The notes under the pieces were generated by a model. That model did not search any database. It was given only the letters and a program-made list of their open reading frames with translations, and was not told the origin of the DNA. A DNA stretch of 64,000 nt from Candidatus Altimarinota bacterium (GTDB lineage Bacteria; Patescibacteriota; Gracilibacteria; UBA4473): NCBI GenBank assembly GCA_021734785.1, contig JAIPIF010000002.1:156625-220624 (forward strand), in the 5' to 3' direction. Both the position numbers and the translations under genes were made by a program. How positions within the stretch are numbered: position 1 is the stretch's first letter; each line of letters opens with the position of its first letter. Shown in pieces: positions 33,205 to 40,869 of the stretch.

Positions 33205-34809
33205 TCAGCGAACAATCAATTTGTCGCGAGTGATTTCACCAGACTCAGAGGTCCACACCAGCGAGTACATCCCCGCTGACAGGTGAGAGATTTCGAACGT
33301 TGTTTTCCCCCAAACTTTCTCCGACAGGACGCACTGTCCCATCAGATTAAAAATTTGAAGAGTCCCCGGCTCATCCGTTTCAAATGAAAATAGATGTGTG
33401 GCCGGGTTGGGGAAAATGTGAGCGTTCTGTTTGGTCACCTCTGGTGTCCAGACGGGATCAGCTGAAAATTGCAGAATGAACGGATCTTTTTGTCCCAGAG
33501 ATTCCAGGACAAAATTTCCAGCGGTGAAATTGTTGCATTCAAAGTCACCGACTATCCAGACACCCTCTGGGGTTTTCATCAATCCACGACCCTCGTCCCA
33601 GCAGGATCCATCGGCTTTCTCCAGCAGTGTTACGTTTCCGTTCTGCGCGTACCGCACGAGAAATGCTCCTGCGGCGGAAAAGCTTTCGGAATAGTTTGCG
33701 GCAAACATCAGCTCGGCAGCACCGCGTCCTGTGATCCAGACATCGCCAAATTCGTCGATCAGGATGTCGTTTGGCACGCTGTTCATCACGGATGTCCCTG
33801 GGCGCACCCAGAGGAAATTTCCACTCGCATCGTACAGAATCGTCGCGATGTCCTGGCTTGCCGATCCGCCGCTCACGAGAGTGATCCCGTGAAATTCAGC
33901 AGACCCGGTGAAAGAGTTGCCGACAGCGACTTTTCCATTCCGCGCGGAGATGCTGGTGCCCGCATCGGATGTAGGGCCGCCCACGGGGTTTATCCAAAGG
34001 GCGTTTCCCGTGGCATCCAGTCCAGCGGTGAAAATATCGTTCAACCCCGCAGAAACCGCAGACAGGGTGTCCCAGTGCAGGATCCCGTTGAAGTTTCCGG
34101 TGACAAACAGATTGCCACCATCAGCGGCGATGTCGCTGGCAAAATCATTCCCAGCGCCACCTGCTTGGTGCGACCAGAGCGGGGTGCCGTCGTCCGGATC
34201 AAATCCAGTTGCAAAAATGTCATTCAGTCCGTTGGTGAGGAAATTTTCCGCACCGCAATTGACTGGATCAGCCCCAAAAAATGAGCTTGCAATCACGACA
34301 TTCCCATTTTGGTCAATGGTGATGCCGCCGTACTGATCGTACGTCGTCTGTCCGAGTGTCTGGGCCCAGAGGACATTCAGATCGTTGTCGAGTCCCAACA
34401 CAAAGTTGGAGTACGGATCGCCCGTTCCACCAATCATGTGGGAGCCGGCCCAGCCGATTCCTTCGACCGTGCCGAGTACGTAAAAGTAGATTCCGTCACT
34501 CGTCACCGAGAAAACCCGGACACGTCCGGGGCTGGTGACTTGGAGTACGTTTCCGGTGAAACCGGATTCGTCGAATTCAGCGACGTACCCGTCTTCCTCT
34601 CCGGAAACGAGAAGTGTGGTGCCGCCGAAATTAATTTCAGCGGAGAAGAATCCGACGGCAACCTTCGTGCCACAGGCATTTTCTGCTGCGGCAAACGCGA
34701 TGTCGTCGTCGATTGAACCAGTCGAGATCGCTCCCGTCCAATCCCAGTCCTGCGAAAAGGCCGTCTGGCCAATCCACAGGAGAATCAGTAAAATTCCTAA
34801 ATTTTTCAT
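33205..34809 (-). CDS. Secreted beta-propeller-like protein with type IX secretion sorting domain
   Basis: The 534-residue protein begins with a signal peptide (MKNLGILLILLWIGQTAFSQ). A series of about 45-60-residue beta repeats follows (DIFATGFDPDDGTPLWSHQAGG, DIFTAGLDATGNALWINPVGG and similar), the SBBP/NHL-like propeller style. The last 70 residues start HIFPNPATHLFSFETDEPG, contain LQIFNLMGQCVLSE and ISHLSAGMYSLVW, and end DKLIVR. This is the type IX (Por) C-terminal sorting signal of Bacteroidetes. AGAAAGG upstream of the ATG is Shine-Dalgarno-like. In a candidate-phylum host this gene would be an acquisition, or the sign of a chimeric assembly. Confidence 0.88.
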   Translation of the reverse strand: MKNLGILLILLWIGQTAFSQDWDWTGAISTGSIDDDIAFAAAENACGTKVAVGFFSAEINFGGTTLLVSGEEDGYVAEFDESGFTGNVLQVTSPGRVRVFSVTSDGIYFYVLGTVEGIGWAGSHMIGGTGDPYSNFVLGLDNDLNVLWAQTLGQTTYDQYGGITIDQNGNVVIASSFFGADPVNCGAENFLTNGLNDIFATGFDPDDGTPLWSHQAGGAGNDFASDIAADGGNLFVTGNFNGILHWDTLSAVSAGLNDIFTAGLDATGNALWINPVGGPTSDAGTSISARNGKVAVGNSFTGSAEFHGITLVSGGSASQDIATILYDASGNFLWVRPGTSVMNSVPNDILIDEFGDVWITGRGAAELMFAANYSESFSAAGAFLVRYAQNGNVTLLEKADGSCWDEGRGLMKTPEGVWIVGDFECNNFTAGNFVLESLGQKDPFILQFSADPVWTPEVTKQNAHIFPNPATHLFSFETDEPGTLQIFNLMGQCVLSEKVWGKTTFEISHLSAGMYSLVWTSESGEITRDKLIVR

Positions 34810-35203
34810 TGTTAACCTTTCTTTTTATTTGTTTAAAAATTTTTAATTTCTCATTTCTCAAAGCGTTCACTCCGAGCTCTTGCCCGCTGCAGACGGACAA
34901 AACCCCGAAGTGAACGCGGACCTCCGATGTGTCAAAGAACAGAGTCGCGAGAGTGGCGCTGGAATTTTTTGAAACTCCAGGCGCACTTCTCAGCAACCTT
35001 TCACTAAAATATTTTCGTCAAAAAAGCAAGAGGAATGGGAGAAAATTCCTCAGGTTTTTTTGAGAAAAGTAAAAAATGGCGTGCCGAGACGAAGCACTGC
35101 CCGTCTTCCTCCGCTTTCGGCGGACTTTGACGCGACACTCTTTGCTCCCGTCAATCATTTCGTCCCCCGCCAAGGCGGGGTCCTCATTCTTGAGAGCGAA
35201 GGG
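34810..35203. other. Intergenic region upstream of the secreted protein gene
   Basis: No gene is supported in 394 bp. The first 50 bp are very AT-rich. A GC-rich middle contains an imperfect inverted pair (gcgttcactccg near 34863 and cgaagtgaacgc near 34905). The right end (35081-35203) is a repeat resembling the segment left of the second tRNA-Ala (35572-35693). Confidence 0.6.
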
Positions 35204-35280
35204 TGGTGGAGTTGCGGGGATTCGAACCCCGGACCTTGCGATTGCGAACCGCACGCTCTAGCCAACTGAGCTACAACCCC
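35204..35280 (-). tRNA. tRNA-Ala(CGC)
   Basis: Minus strand: acceptor GGGGTTG/CAACTCC with the alanine identity pair G3-U70, anticodon loop TTCGCAA (CGC), T loop GTTCGAATC, discriminator A and encoded CCA (35204-35206). Length 77 nt. Confidence 0.95.
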
Positions 35281-35693
35281 TCGTCGTCGCGGATTTCGTT
35301 GTCCTCGCGGCTGGCTTCGCCAGCAGCTCGGAACACTTCATCCGCTCCTCCTCTCGCTCGTGAAGCACCCGCTTCACTCGCGTTTTTTGGGGAAAGGCTT
35401 TTTTCTGTCCATCTCGACATGTCTGGATTTCGCTGGCTCCGTCTTGCCTCCTCTCCCCATCCCGACACGTCGGGACGGGGGCCCCAGGGATTTTATCCCC
35501 GCTCCTCTCGCTCGCGAAGCACCCGTTTTGCTCGCGTTTTTTTTGGGGAAAAATGTGTGAAAGAGTTTTTTTGAATGGCCTGCCGAGCCGAAGCTCTGTC
35601 CGCCTTCGTCTGCTTTTGGCAGACTTCGACGCGACACCCTTCGTTCAAGCCAATCATTTCGTTGCTCCGCTCCTCATTCTTGGGAGCGAAGGC
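35281..35693. repeat. GTCG-type repeats between the two tRNA-Ala genes
   Basis: No gene is supported. The segment begins tcgtcgtcgcgg at the tRNA boundary and contains ctggcttcgccag, tcatccgctcctcctctcgc, gaagcacccgcttcactcgcg and cccgacacgtcggg inverted repeats. A copy (35572-35693) of the region left of the first tRNA-Ala follows, with matching stretches such as caatcatttcgt and tcctcattcttg. Confidence 0.65.
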
Positions 35694-35770
35694 TGGTGGA
35701 GTGTACCGGACTCGAACCGGTGGCCCCAACGCTGCCAGCGTTGTGCTCTAGCCATCTGAGCTAACACCCC
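35694..35770 (-). tRNA. tRNA-Ala(GGC)
   Basis: Minus strand: acceptor GGGGTGT/ACACTCC with G3-U70, anticodon loop CTGGCAG (GGC), T loop GTTCGAGTC, discriminator A and encoded CCA (35694-35696). Length 77 nt. Confidence 0.95.
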
Positions 35771-35880
35771 TCGTCGTCGGCAAGGACTGCGCATGCTTCA
35801 TCCCGACACGTCGGGATTTCGCTGGCTCCGTCTTGCCTCCTTTTCCCATCCTGCCACGGCGGGATTCGGAGTTTTGGGAG
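35771..35880. repeat. GTCG-type tRNA-flanking repeat (copy at tRNA-Ala GGC)
   Basis: Begins tcgtcgtcgg at the tRNA boundary and holds cccgacacgtcggg, a ttcgctggctccgtcttgcctcc string also found at 35430, and ctgccacggcggg. Confidence 0.6.
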
Positions 35881-35918
35881 TTTGTACAAAAAAGAAAAAC
35901 GCGAAAAGAGCGGGGCGA

Positions 35919-35947
35919 TTTTAAAAATTTTGAAAAATTTGTAAACT
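35919..35947 (+). promoter_or_regulatory. ruvA promoter (leaderless)
   Basis: TTTTAA (35919-35924) and TAAACT (35942-35947) are 17 bp apart; the -10 box ends 7 nt before ATG 35955. Confidence 0.5.
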
Positions 35948-35954
35948 CTTTTCG

Positions 35955-36524
35955 ATGATTGGATTTCTCACCGGCAAAATTGCGGCGGTTTCTGCGAAGA
36001 AAATTTTGGTTCTGACCTCAGGGGGAGTCGGGTATGACCTCTTTCCGGCGGGCTCACTGCTTGCCTCCTGCCAAAAAGACGGGGATTTTGCCGCTGAAAT
36101 TTTTACCATCGTCCGCGAAAACGAGATCACCCTGTACGGATTTGGTTCTCGGGACGAAAAATTACTCTTCGAAAAACTCATCGGTGTCTCCGGCATCGGC
36201 CCCAAAACCGCCCTGCTCATGGTTTCCACGCCCACAGATCAATTTCTCTCCGCGATTTCAGAAGGGGACGTCAGCTTCCTCACCCAGATCCCGGGACTGG
36301 GCAAAAAAACCGCCGAGCGACTGATCGTGGAGTTGCGAGGGAAATTGAAACTCGAAAGTGCCGGAGAAGTTTCCATGCCGGTCTCCCCCACAAAAGCCGA
36401 AGCCACCGATGCCCTTCGAAACCTGGGGTACGATGCACGGATGATTGCCGATCGGCTGTCCCAAGCTCCAGACGATGCCTCGACCGAGGAGCTCGTCAAA
36501 TTTTTCCTCAGCTCCAACGCATGA
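35955..36524 (+). CDS. ruvA: Holliday junction DNA helicase subunit RuvA
   Basis: RuvA tetramers bind four-way junctions and load RuvB. The 189-residue protein shows the OB-fold start MIGFLTGKIAAVSAKKILVLTSGGVGYDL, and two helix-hairpin-helix motifs (GVSGIGPKTALLM and IPGLGKKTAERLIVEL). The RuvB-binding domain III (KAEATDALRNLGYDARMIADRL) completes it. ruvB and ruvC are not in the window. It overlaps yidD by 4 bp. Confidence 0.96.
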   Translation: MIGFLTGKIAAVSAKKILVLTSGGVGYDLFPAGSLLASCQKDGDFAAEIFTIVRENEITLYGFGSRDEKLLFEKLIGVSGIGPKTALLMVSTPTDQFLSAISEGDVSFLTQIPGLGKKTAERLIVELRGKLKLESAGEVSMPVSPTKAEATDALRNLGYDARMIADRLSQAPDDASTEELVKFFLSSNA

Positions 36525-36793
36525 GATTTTGGCACGTCCTGACCTGGCCGGATCGAGCACTTGCCCGACTGGTCATTTTACTCATCCGTGGATACCAGGC
36601 GACCTTTTCGCCCGACCACTCGGTTTCCGCTACAGGAAACCCGCTTCGCACCTGCAAATTTTATCCCACCTGCTCGGAGTACGCGGTCTCGACCCTCAAA
36701 AAACAGGGCTTTCTCTTTGGCCTGCCCCGTGTGATCTGGCGGGTGCTGCGCTGTCATCCCTGGAGTCGGGGAGGCGTGGATCTGCCGAAGTAA
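36521..36793 (+). CDS. yidD: Membrane protein insertion efficiency factor YidD
   Basis: The 90-residue protein has an amphipathic N-terminal helix, then GYQATFSPDHS, CKFYPTCSEYAVSTLKKQG and WRVLRCHPWSRGGVD. The CxFxPTCSxYA and RCHPW motifs define the family, which assists YidC at the inner membrane face. Coupling with ruvA (ATGA overlap) is not the usual rnpA-yidD-yidC context. Confidence 0.95.
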   Translation: MRFWHVLTWPDRALARLVILLIRGYQATFSPDHSVSATGNPLRTCKFYPTCSEYAVSTLKKQGFLFGLPRVIWRVLRCHPWSRGGVDLPK

Positions 36794-37110
36794 AAATTAC
36801 AGATTACAGATTCCAAATGAAAAAATCCCCCCGTCCCCCTTTGAAAAAGGGGGGGGGAAGATTGCTTCGTTTCCCGCTTCGCAGGAATCTCGCAATGACG
36901 GAGAAGACTTGAAAAAAAGGGGGAGTTGAGAAGCAGGGAAGAAAGGAAGTTTTGAAGAAAAATCCCCCCATCCCCCTTTGAGAAAGGGGGGGGTGAGAAG
37001 TTGAGAAGCAAGGAAGATTTGAAGAATGGAAGCATTGAAGTGAGAAGAAGAGAAGCAGAGAAGTTTTGAAGAAAAAAGTAGGGGACGCAGATCTGCGTCC
37101 CGTACAAAAG
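36790..37110. repeat. Dispersed intergenic repeat, copy 4 (tandem)
   Basis: No gene lies between yidD and the M50 protease gene (36794-37194). Two runs of the cccccatccccctttgaaaaaggggg hairpin occur (36828 and 36963). Also present are ttgcttcgtttcccgcttcgcagg, several agttttgaagaaaaa, and the inverted repeat GGGACGCAGATCTGCGTCCC (37082-37101) followed by gtac. Confidence 0.85.
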
Positions 37111-37157
37111 CGGAAAAGTTAAAAAAACGAAGAAACGCCTCCTCCCCAGAGAATCAT

Positions 37158-37185
37158 TTGAAAAAAGATCGTGAGTGGCTACACT
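37158..37185 (+). promoter_or_regulatory. M50 protease gene promoter (leaderless)
   Basis: TTGAAA (37158-37163) and TACACT (37180-37185) are 16 bp apart, 9 nt before ATG 37195. The box lies inside the longer GTG-started frame, which argues against that longer start. Confidence 0.65.
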
Positions 37186-37194
37186 TTCGCCGAA

Positions 37195-38112
37195 ATGATA
37201 GAAACGGTTTTTCTTGCCATCATCAAGTTTGCGCCATCAATTGTGGTGTTTTTGCTTCTTTTTTCCCTCCTCATCCTCGTGCACGAGTGGGGTCATTTTT
37301 TCACCGCGCGTAAATGCGGAGTCAAGGTGCTCGAATTTGGCCTGGGGATGGGCAAAAAGCTCAAAGGATGGATGCACAATGGTGTCGAGTACACGATCAA
37401 TGCCGTGCCCTTTGGCGGATTTGTCCGGATGCTTGGAGAGGAAGAAAAATCCAATGATCCGCGCAGTTTCGAGCAGGCAAAGCTGTGGAAACGGATGGCC
37501 ATCACCCTGGCAGGCATTTTTATGAACCTGGTCGCAGCAGTCGTGGCCCTGACCGTGCTGTTTTCCCTCGGGACCAAGCCGATTCTGATCACCGAACAGG
37601 ATCTTCAGCAGGCGCAAGAAGCCGGCATTCTCGTTCTCTCCGAACCCAATGAAGAGGGGGTGCGCGAAATTGTCGAACTCAAAGATGTTCAAAAACCGTT
37701 TCCTGCATCGCTTGGGTTTGCGCTTACCGAATCCTGGCGCATCTCGGGGGCCATCGTGGACAAGCTCGCCGAAATCCCCGGCGAAGTGATTCGGCATCGC
37801 CGTCTGCCCGAAGGAATGGCGGGTCCGGTGGGGATTGCCGAAGCCACCCACCAGATTCTCCCAATGGGATTTTTTGCCATCCTCAAACTCTGGGCACTCC
37901 TCTCACTTTCCCTGGCGGTGATAAACTTGCTCCCCATCCCAGCACTGGACGGAGGGCGGTTCCTCTTTCAGCTGGTAGAGCTTGTCCTCAAACCCTTCCG
38001 CATCCGCATCAACGCTCGGATTGAAAACGCGGTTCACTTTGGTGGATACGTTTTACTCATGGGGCTTCTCGTGGCCGTGACCTGGAACGACATCGTGCGT
38101 GTGTTTTTCTAA
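37195..38112 (+). CDS. rseP: Site-2 protease (RseP/M50 family) lacking a PDZ domain
   Basis: This intramembrane zinc metalloprotease would cleave membrane-bound regulators or signal-peptide remnants. The 305-residue protein has HEWGH (30-34) in the first membrane helix and LLPIPALDGGRFLF near residue 245, giving His, His and Asp ligands, with about four membrane segments. The region between the second and third helices is only about 100 residues and has no recognisable PDZ fold, whereas E. coli RseP has two. ATG 37195 is fixed by the promoter. rplY follows with its own promoter. Confidence 0.9.
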   Translation: MIETVFLAIIKFAPSIVVFLLLFSLLILVHEWGHFFTARKCGVKVLEFGLGMGKKLKGWMHNGVEYTINAVPFGGFVRMLGEEEKSNDPRSFEQAKLWKRMAITLAGIFMNLVAAVVALTVLFSLGTKPILITEQDLQQAQEAGILVLSEPNEEGVREIVELKDVQKPFPASLGFALTESWRISGAIVDKLAEIPGEVIRHRRLPEGMAGPVGIAEATHQILPMGFFAILKLWALLSLSLAVINLLPIPALDGGRFLFQLVELVLKPFRIRINARIENAVHFGGYVLLMGLLVAVTWNDIVRVFF

Positions 38113-38135
38113 TCGCTTGATTTCTCCTGGAAAAG

Positions 38136-38163
38136 TTGACACGGATACAGGAATGCCTACAAT
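38136..38163 (+). promoter_or_regulatory. rplY promoter
   Basis: Consensus TTGACA (38136-38141) and TACAAT (38158-38163), 16 bp apart, with a leader of about 20 nt to ATG 38191. Confidence 0.75.
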
Positions 38164-38190
38164 CCGCCCGAAAATTCAGCCTTTGTCTTC

Positions 38191-38910
38191 ATGAACGCCG
38201 ATACCTTTTCTCTGGCCGCCGAAAAACGATCCACTGCTCGTCCTGAGCGAAAATTGCTTGAAAAAGAGGGACGGGTGCTCGGAGTAGTATACGGATACAA
38301 GATTGATCCAGTGCCGATTTCTTTGGGAAGCTCAGAGCTGCTCAAGGTCTATCGTCGAGCTGGGCAGAGTGCGCTCATCAACCTTCAATTGGACGGAAAA
38401 ACGATTAAAGTCATTGTAAAGGATCTGCGTGTCCATCCCGTGCGACAGGAGATCCAGCATGTGGATTTTTTCGCCGTCAGCATGACCGAAAAAACCTACG
38501 TTACGGTGCCGCTCGAATTTGTGGGGGAATCTCCAGCGATTCGAGATGACGAGGGCGTGTTTGTCGCCGAGCATCGTGAACTCGAGCTTCGCTGTCTGCC
38601 GTCAGACATCCCTTCCAAATTTGAAGTGGATCTTTCCGCCATGGAAAATATCGGAGACAGCATCACAGTTGATTCTCTCAAGCTTAATCCAGAAAAATAC
38701 GATCTGGTTTCCGTCGAACCCGATTCCACCCTCTGTCTGGTGGTGGCACCACGCGAAGAAGAGCCTGAAGAGGTGCCCGAGGAAGACGTTGAACCAGAAT
38801 TGGTTGACGGAGAATCTTCAGAGGAAGGGGAGGAAGGAAAAGAAGGAGGCGACGAAAAGAAAGACACGGAATCCTCTGACGACAAAAAAGACGAGGACAA
38901 GAAGGAATAG
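38191..38910 (+). CDS. rplY: Ribosomal protein bL25 (Ctc/TL5 form) with acidic tail
   Basis: bL25 binds 5S rRNA in the large subunit. The 239-residue product has the L25 domain (about 1-90, with GRVLGVVYGYKIDPVPISL and KDLRVHPVRQEIQHVDFFAV), and the TL5 C-terminal beta domain (about 95-190). A strongly acidic tail of about 45 residues (EEEPEEVPEEDVEPEL to KKDEDKKE) follows. The long Ctc form is typical of Gram-positives and Thermus; the acidic tail is extra. Confidence 0.95.
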   Translation: MNADTFSLAAEKRSTARPERKLLEKEGRVLGVVYGYKIDPVPISLGSSELLKVYRRAGQSALINLQLDGKTIKVIVKDLRVHPVRQEIQHVDFFAVSMTEKTYVTVPLEFVGESPAIRDDEGVFVAEHRELELRCLPSDIPSKFEVDLSAMENIGDSITVDSLKLNPEKYDLVSVEPDSTLCLVVAPREEEPEEVPEEDVEPELVDGESSEEGEEGKEGGDEKKDTESSDDKKDEDKKE

Positions 38911-38950
38911 CCTCTGTCCGATTCATTTCTTTTCCCAAAGGAAACGGAGA

Positions 38951-40744
38951 TCAGCTCTCCATGAATTTTTCGATTTCGGCCTTGCTCACGCGGCGGGGCA
39001 TCGATTCACGCCAGGCACGGAGGCGTTTGCGCATACGAAATATTTTCCACCAGACGCCCAAGAGTTCGGTTTCAAAGAAAAGAATGTAGAGGAAAACTTT
39101 GAAGTTGTACCACCAGGTAGCGCCTCGGATATCCGTAGAAAACGCATTCGAGAAATTTTTCTGCAATAAAATTCTATGGTTGAGGTACGAGCGTTGATTG
39201 ACGGCGCGTGATTTTTTCAACCGATTGCGAATAAGGTCCAGCGCGCTTCGGTATTTTCCCCCGACGGTGCGATCGTGGTACGCCACAGAGAGGGGGTTGT
39301 AGCGAGACTTCCAGCCGGCCCACTGCAGTCGGTACGCGAGATCGACATCTTCCTTGTACATAAACATTGATTCGTCGAAGTATTCTTTTTCGCCGTGTTC
39401 ATTTTCAAATGCAACATCTTCCAACGCCTTTCGTCGGTACAGGACGGCGGCTCCCGACATCCCAAAGACATCTCGTGGTTCGTCGTACTGGCCGTAATCG
39501 ACTTCTCCCTGGCCGATATCTTCAAATCGGTGTGATTTCAGAATTTTGATGCCGACCGTATCCAGAAAGTTTGTTTTTCCTTTCGACGAGGCGCCGGAGA
39601 GATAGGTCGCAAAATCCCAGTATTTTATTTTGCCACTCGCTGAGCCAAAAATTGGCTTTCGTTCAATCTCTTTTACTAGCTCTGACAAGAAATTCGGTTG
39701 CAGAATACAATCGACATTTATGCAGGCGTAGTAGGTGTTTTCCGTCTCTCGAAGGATCTGGTTGTGCCCGTACGCAAACCCCCGATTTTCTTCGGATTGG
39801 AGGACCTGAATATCCGGGAATTTTTTCTCCAAAATCTGAAGTGTGTCATCCGTGGAATTATTATCAAACACAACGATTTCTTTGTGTTCGTAGTTTTGTT
39901 CTTGCAGCGATTCAAGACACGGGATCAGGTATTTCGCAGAATTATGCGTGACCACGCCCAGCGTGATGCGCGGGGTGACTTCGGCAGGTTTTTCGCGGAG
40001 ACTCTGCTGGGCTCGTCGGAGCTTGATCCGCTCGGGATCAAAGGCTTCTTGTGCCAGAATGGATGCTTCGAGCAAGCTCTCGTGGGTTCCGGCATCGATC
40101 CACATTCCGTGGAATTCTCGTGCCCGAAGTTCGTTTTTCTTCAAATAGAGATTGTTGACATCGGTGATCTCGAGTTCGCCTCGCTCGGAGGGATTGATCG
40201 CTCGAATAAAATCAAAAACCCGATGGTCGTACAAAAAGAATCCGGTCTGAACCAAGTCCGACTTGGGCGCGGCAGGCTTTTCTTCAATCGAGCGGACGAT
40301 GTTGGCATCATCAATTTCAACCACGCCAAACCGTTCTGGGTCTTCGACCTTTTTCACAAAAATTTGAGCGCCAGATCGAAAGCGCATTACCTCTTCTGCA
40401 AAATCATCTTCAAAAATATTATCCGCCAAAATCATGGCGATGTTATCTCCTGCGGCAAATGCTTCTGCCAGTCCGAGTGCTTGGGCGATCCCGCCAGAGC
40501 CGTCTTGGATTTTGTAGGTGATGTCGACGCCATGCTCTGTCCCGGAGCCGAGAAGTCGCATAAAATTTCCAATGTCTTCGGCACAGGTGATGACCAAAAT
40601 TTCCCGTACGCCAGAGTTTTTGAGCGTTTCGACTGGATACAAAATCATCGGCCGGTTAAATACCGGGATCAGGTGTTTATTGGTCACCTTTGTGCTCGGA
40701 AATAACCGAGAACCAGTTCCTCCAGCCAGAATTACTCCCTTCAT
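38951..40744 (-). CDS. RmlA-like nucleotidyltransferase fused to GT2 glycosyltransferase
   Basis: The 597-residue protein joins two enzymes. Residues 1-235 match glucose-1-phosphate thymidylyltransferase (MKGVILAGGTGSRLFPSTKVTNKHLIPVFNRPMILYP, ILADNIFEDDF, VEIDD, IDAGTHESLLEAS), which makes dTDP-glucose. From about residue 262 (ITLGVVTHNSAKYLIPCLESL, FDNNSTDDT, NRGFAYGHNQIL, INVDCIL, FMYKEDVDLAYRLQWAGW) it is a GT2 transferase of the rhamnosyltransferase type. A C-terminal membrane-associated region is at about 530-570. ATG 40744 aligns with the RmlA start. The fusion suggests one polypeptide makes and uses the sugar nucleotide, though dTDP-rhamnose synthesis would need further enzymes. Confidence 0.9.
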   Translation of the reverse strand: MKGVILAGGTGSRLFPSTKVTNKHLIPVFNRPMILYPVETLKNSGVREILVITCAEDIGNFMRLLGSGTEHGVDITYKIQDGSGGIAQALGLAEAFAAGDNIAMILADNIFEDDFAEEVMRFRSGAQIFVKKVEDPERFGVVEIDDANIVRSIEEKPAAPKSDLVQTGFFLYDHRVFDFIRAINPSERGELEITDVNNLYLKKNELRAREFHGMWIDAGTHESLLEASILAQEAFDPERIKLRRAQQSLREKPAEVTPRITLGVVTHNSAKYLIPCLESLQEQNYEHKEIVVFDNNSTDDTLQILEKKFPDIQVLQSEENRGFAYGHNQILRETENTYYACINVDCILQPNFLSELVKEIERKPIFGSASGKIKYWDFATYLSGASSKGKTNFLDTVGIKILKSHRFEDIGQGEVDYGQYDEPRDVFGMSGAAVLYRRKALEDVAFENEHGEKEYFDESMFMYKEDVDLAYRLQWAGWKSRYNPLSVAYHDRTVGGKYRSALDLIRNRLKKSRAVNQRSYLNHRILLQKNFSNAFSTDIRGATWWYNFKVFLYILFFETELLGVWWKIFRMRKRLRAWRESMPRRVSKAEIEKFMES

Positions 40745-40824
40745 TTTTTCGTGCCTGCATTGTCCGCTTTTTTCCATAAAATTCAAATTTTTTTTTGCTT
40801 TCGTCAAAAAGGGGGCGGAAAGGC

Positions 40825-40853
40825 TTGAAAAAAAGGGCAAAAAGAGGTATAAT
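40825..40853 (+). promoter_or_regulatory. Promoter of large surface-protein gene
   Basis: TTGAAA (40825-40830) and TATAAT (40848-40853), 17 bp apart; leader of about 10 nt to ATG 40870. Confidence 0.75.
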
Positions 40854-40869
40854 CCCCTGAAATATTTCG

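Noticed and set aside
35204..35280. tRNA-Arg(TCG) reading of this gene
   Set aside because: A seven-base loop TTCGCAA places CGC as anticodon, and the G3-U70 pair is the alanine identity element.
37171..37194. GTG start extending the M50 protease by eight residues
   Set aside because: The extension contains the -10 box of a good promoter that points to ATG 37195.
39698..40705. 335-codon open frame antisense to the RmlA-GT2 gene
   Set aside because: The opposite strand has clear conserved enzyme motifs; this frame has none and no promoter or start context.
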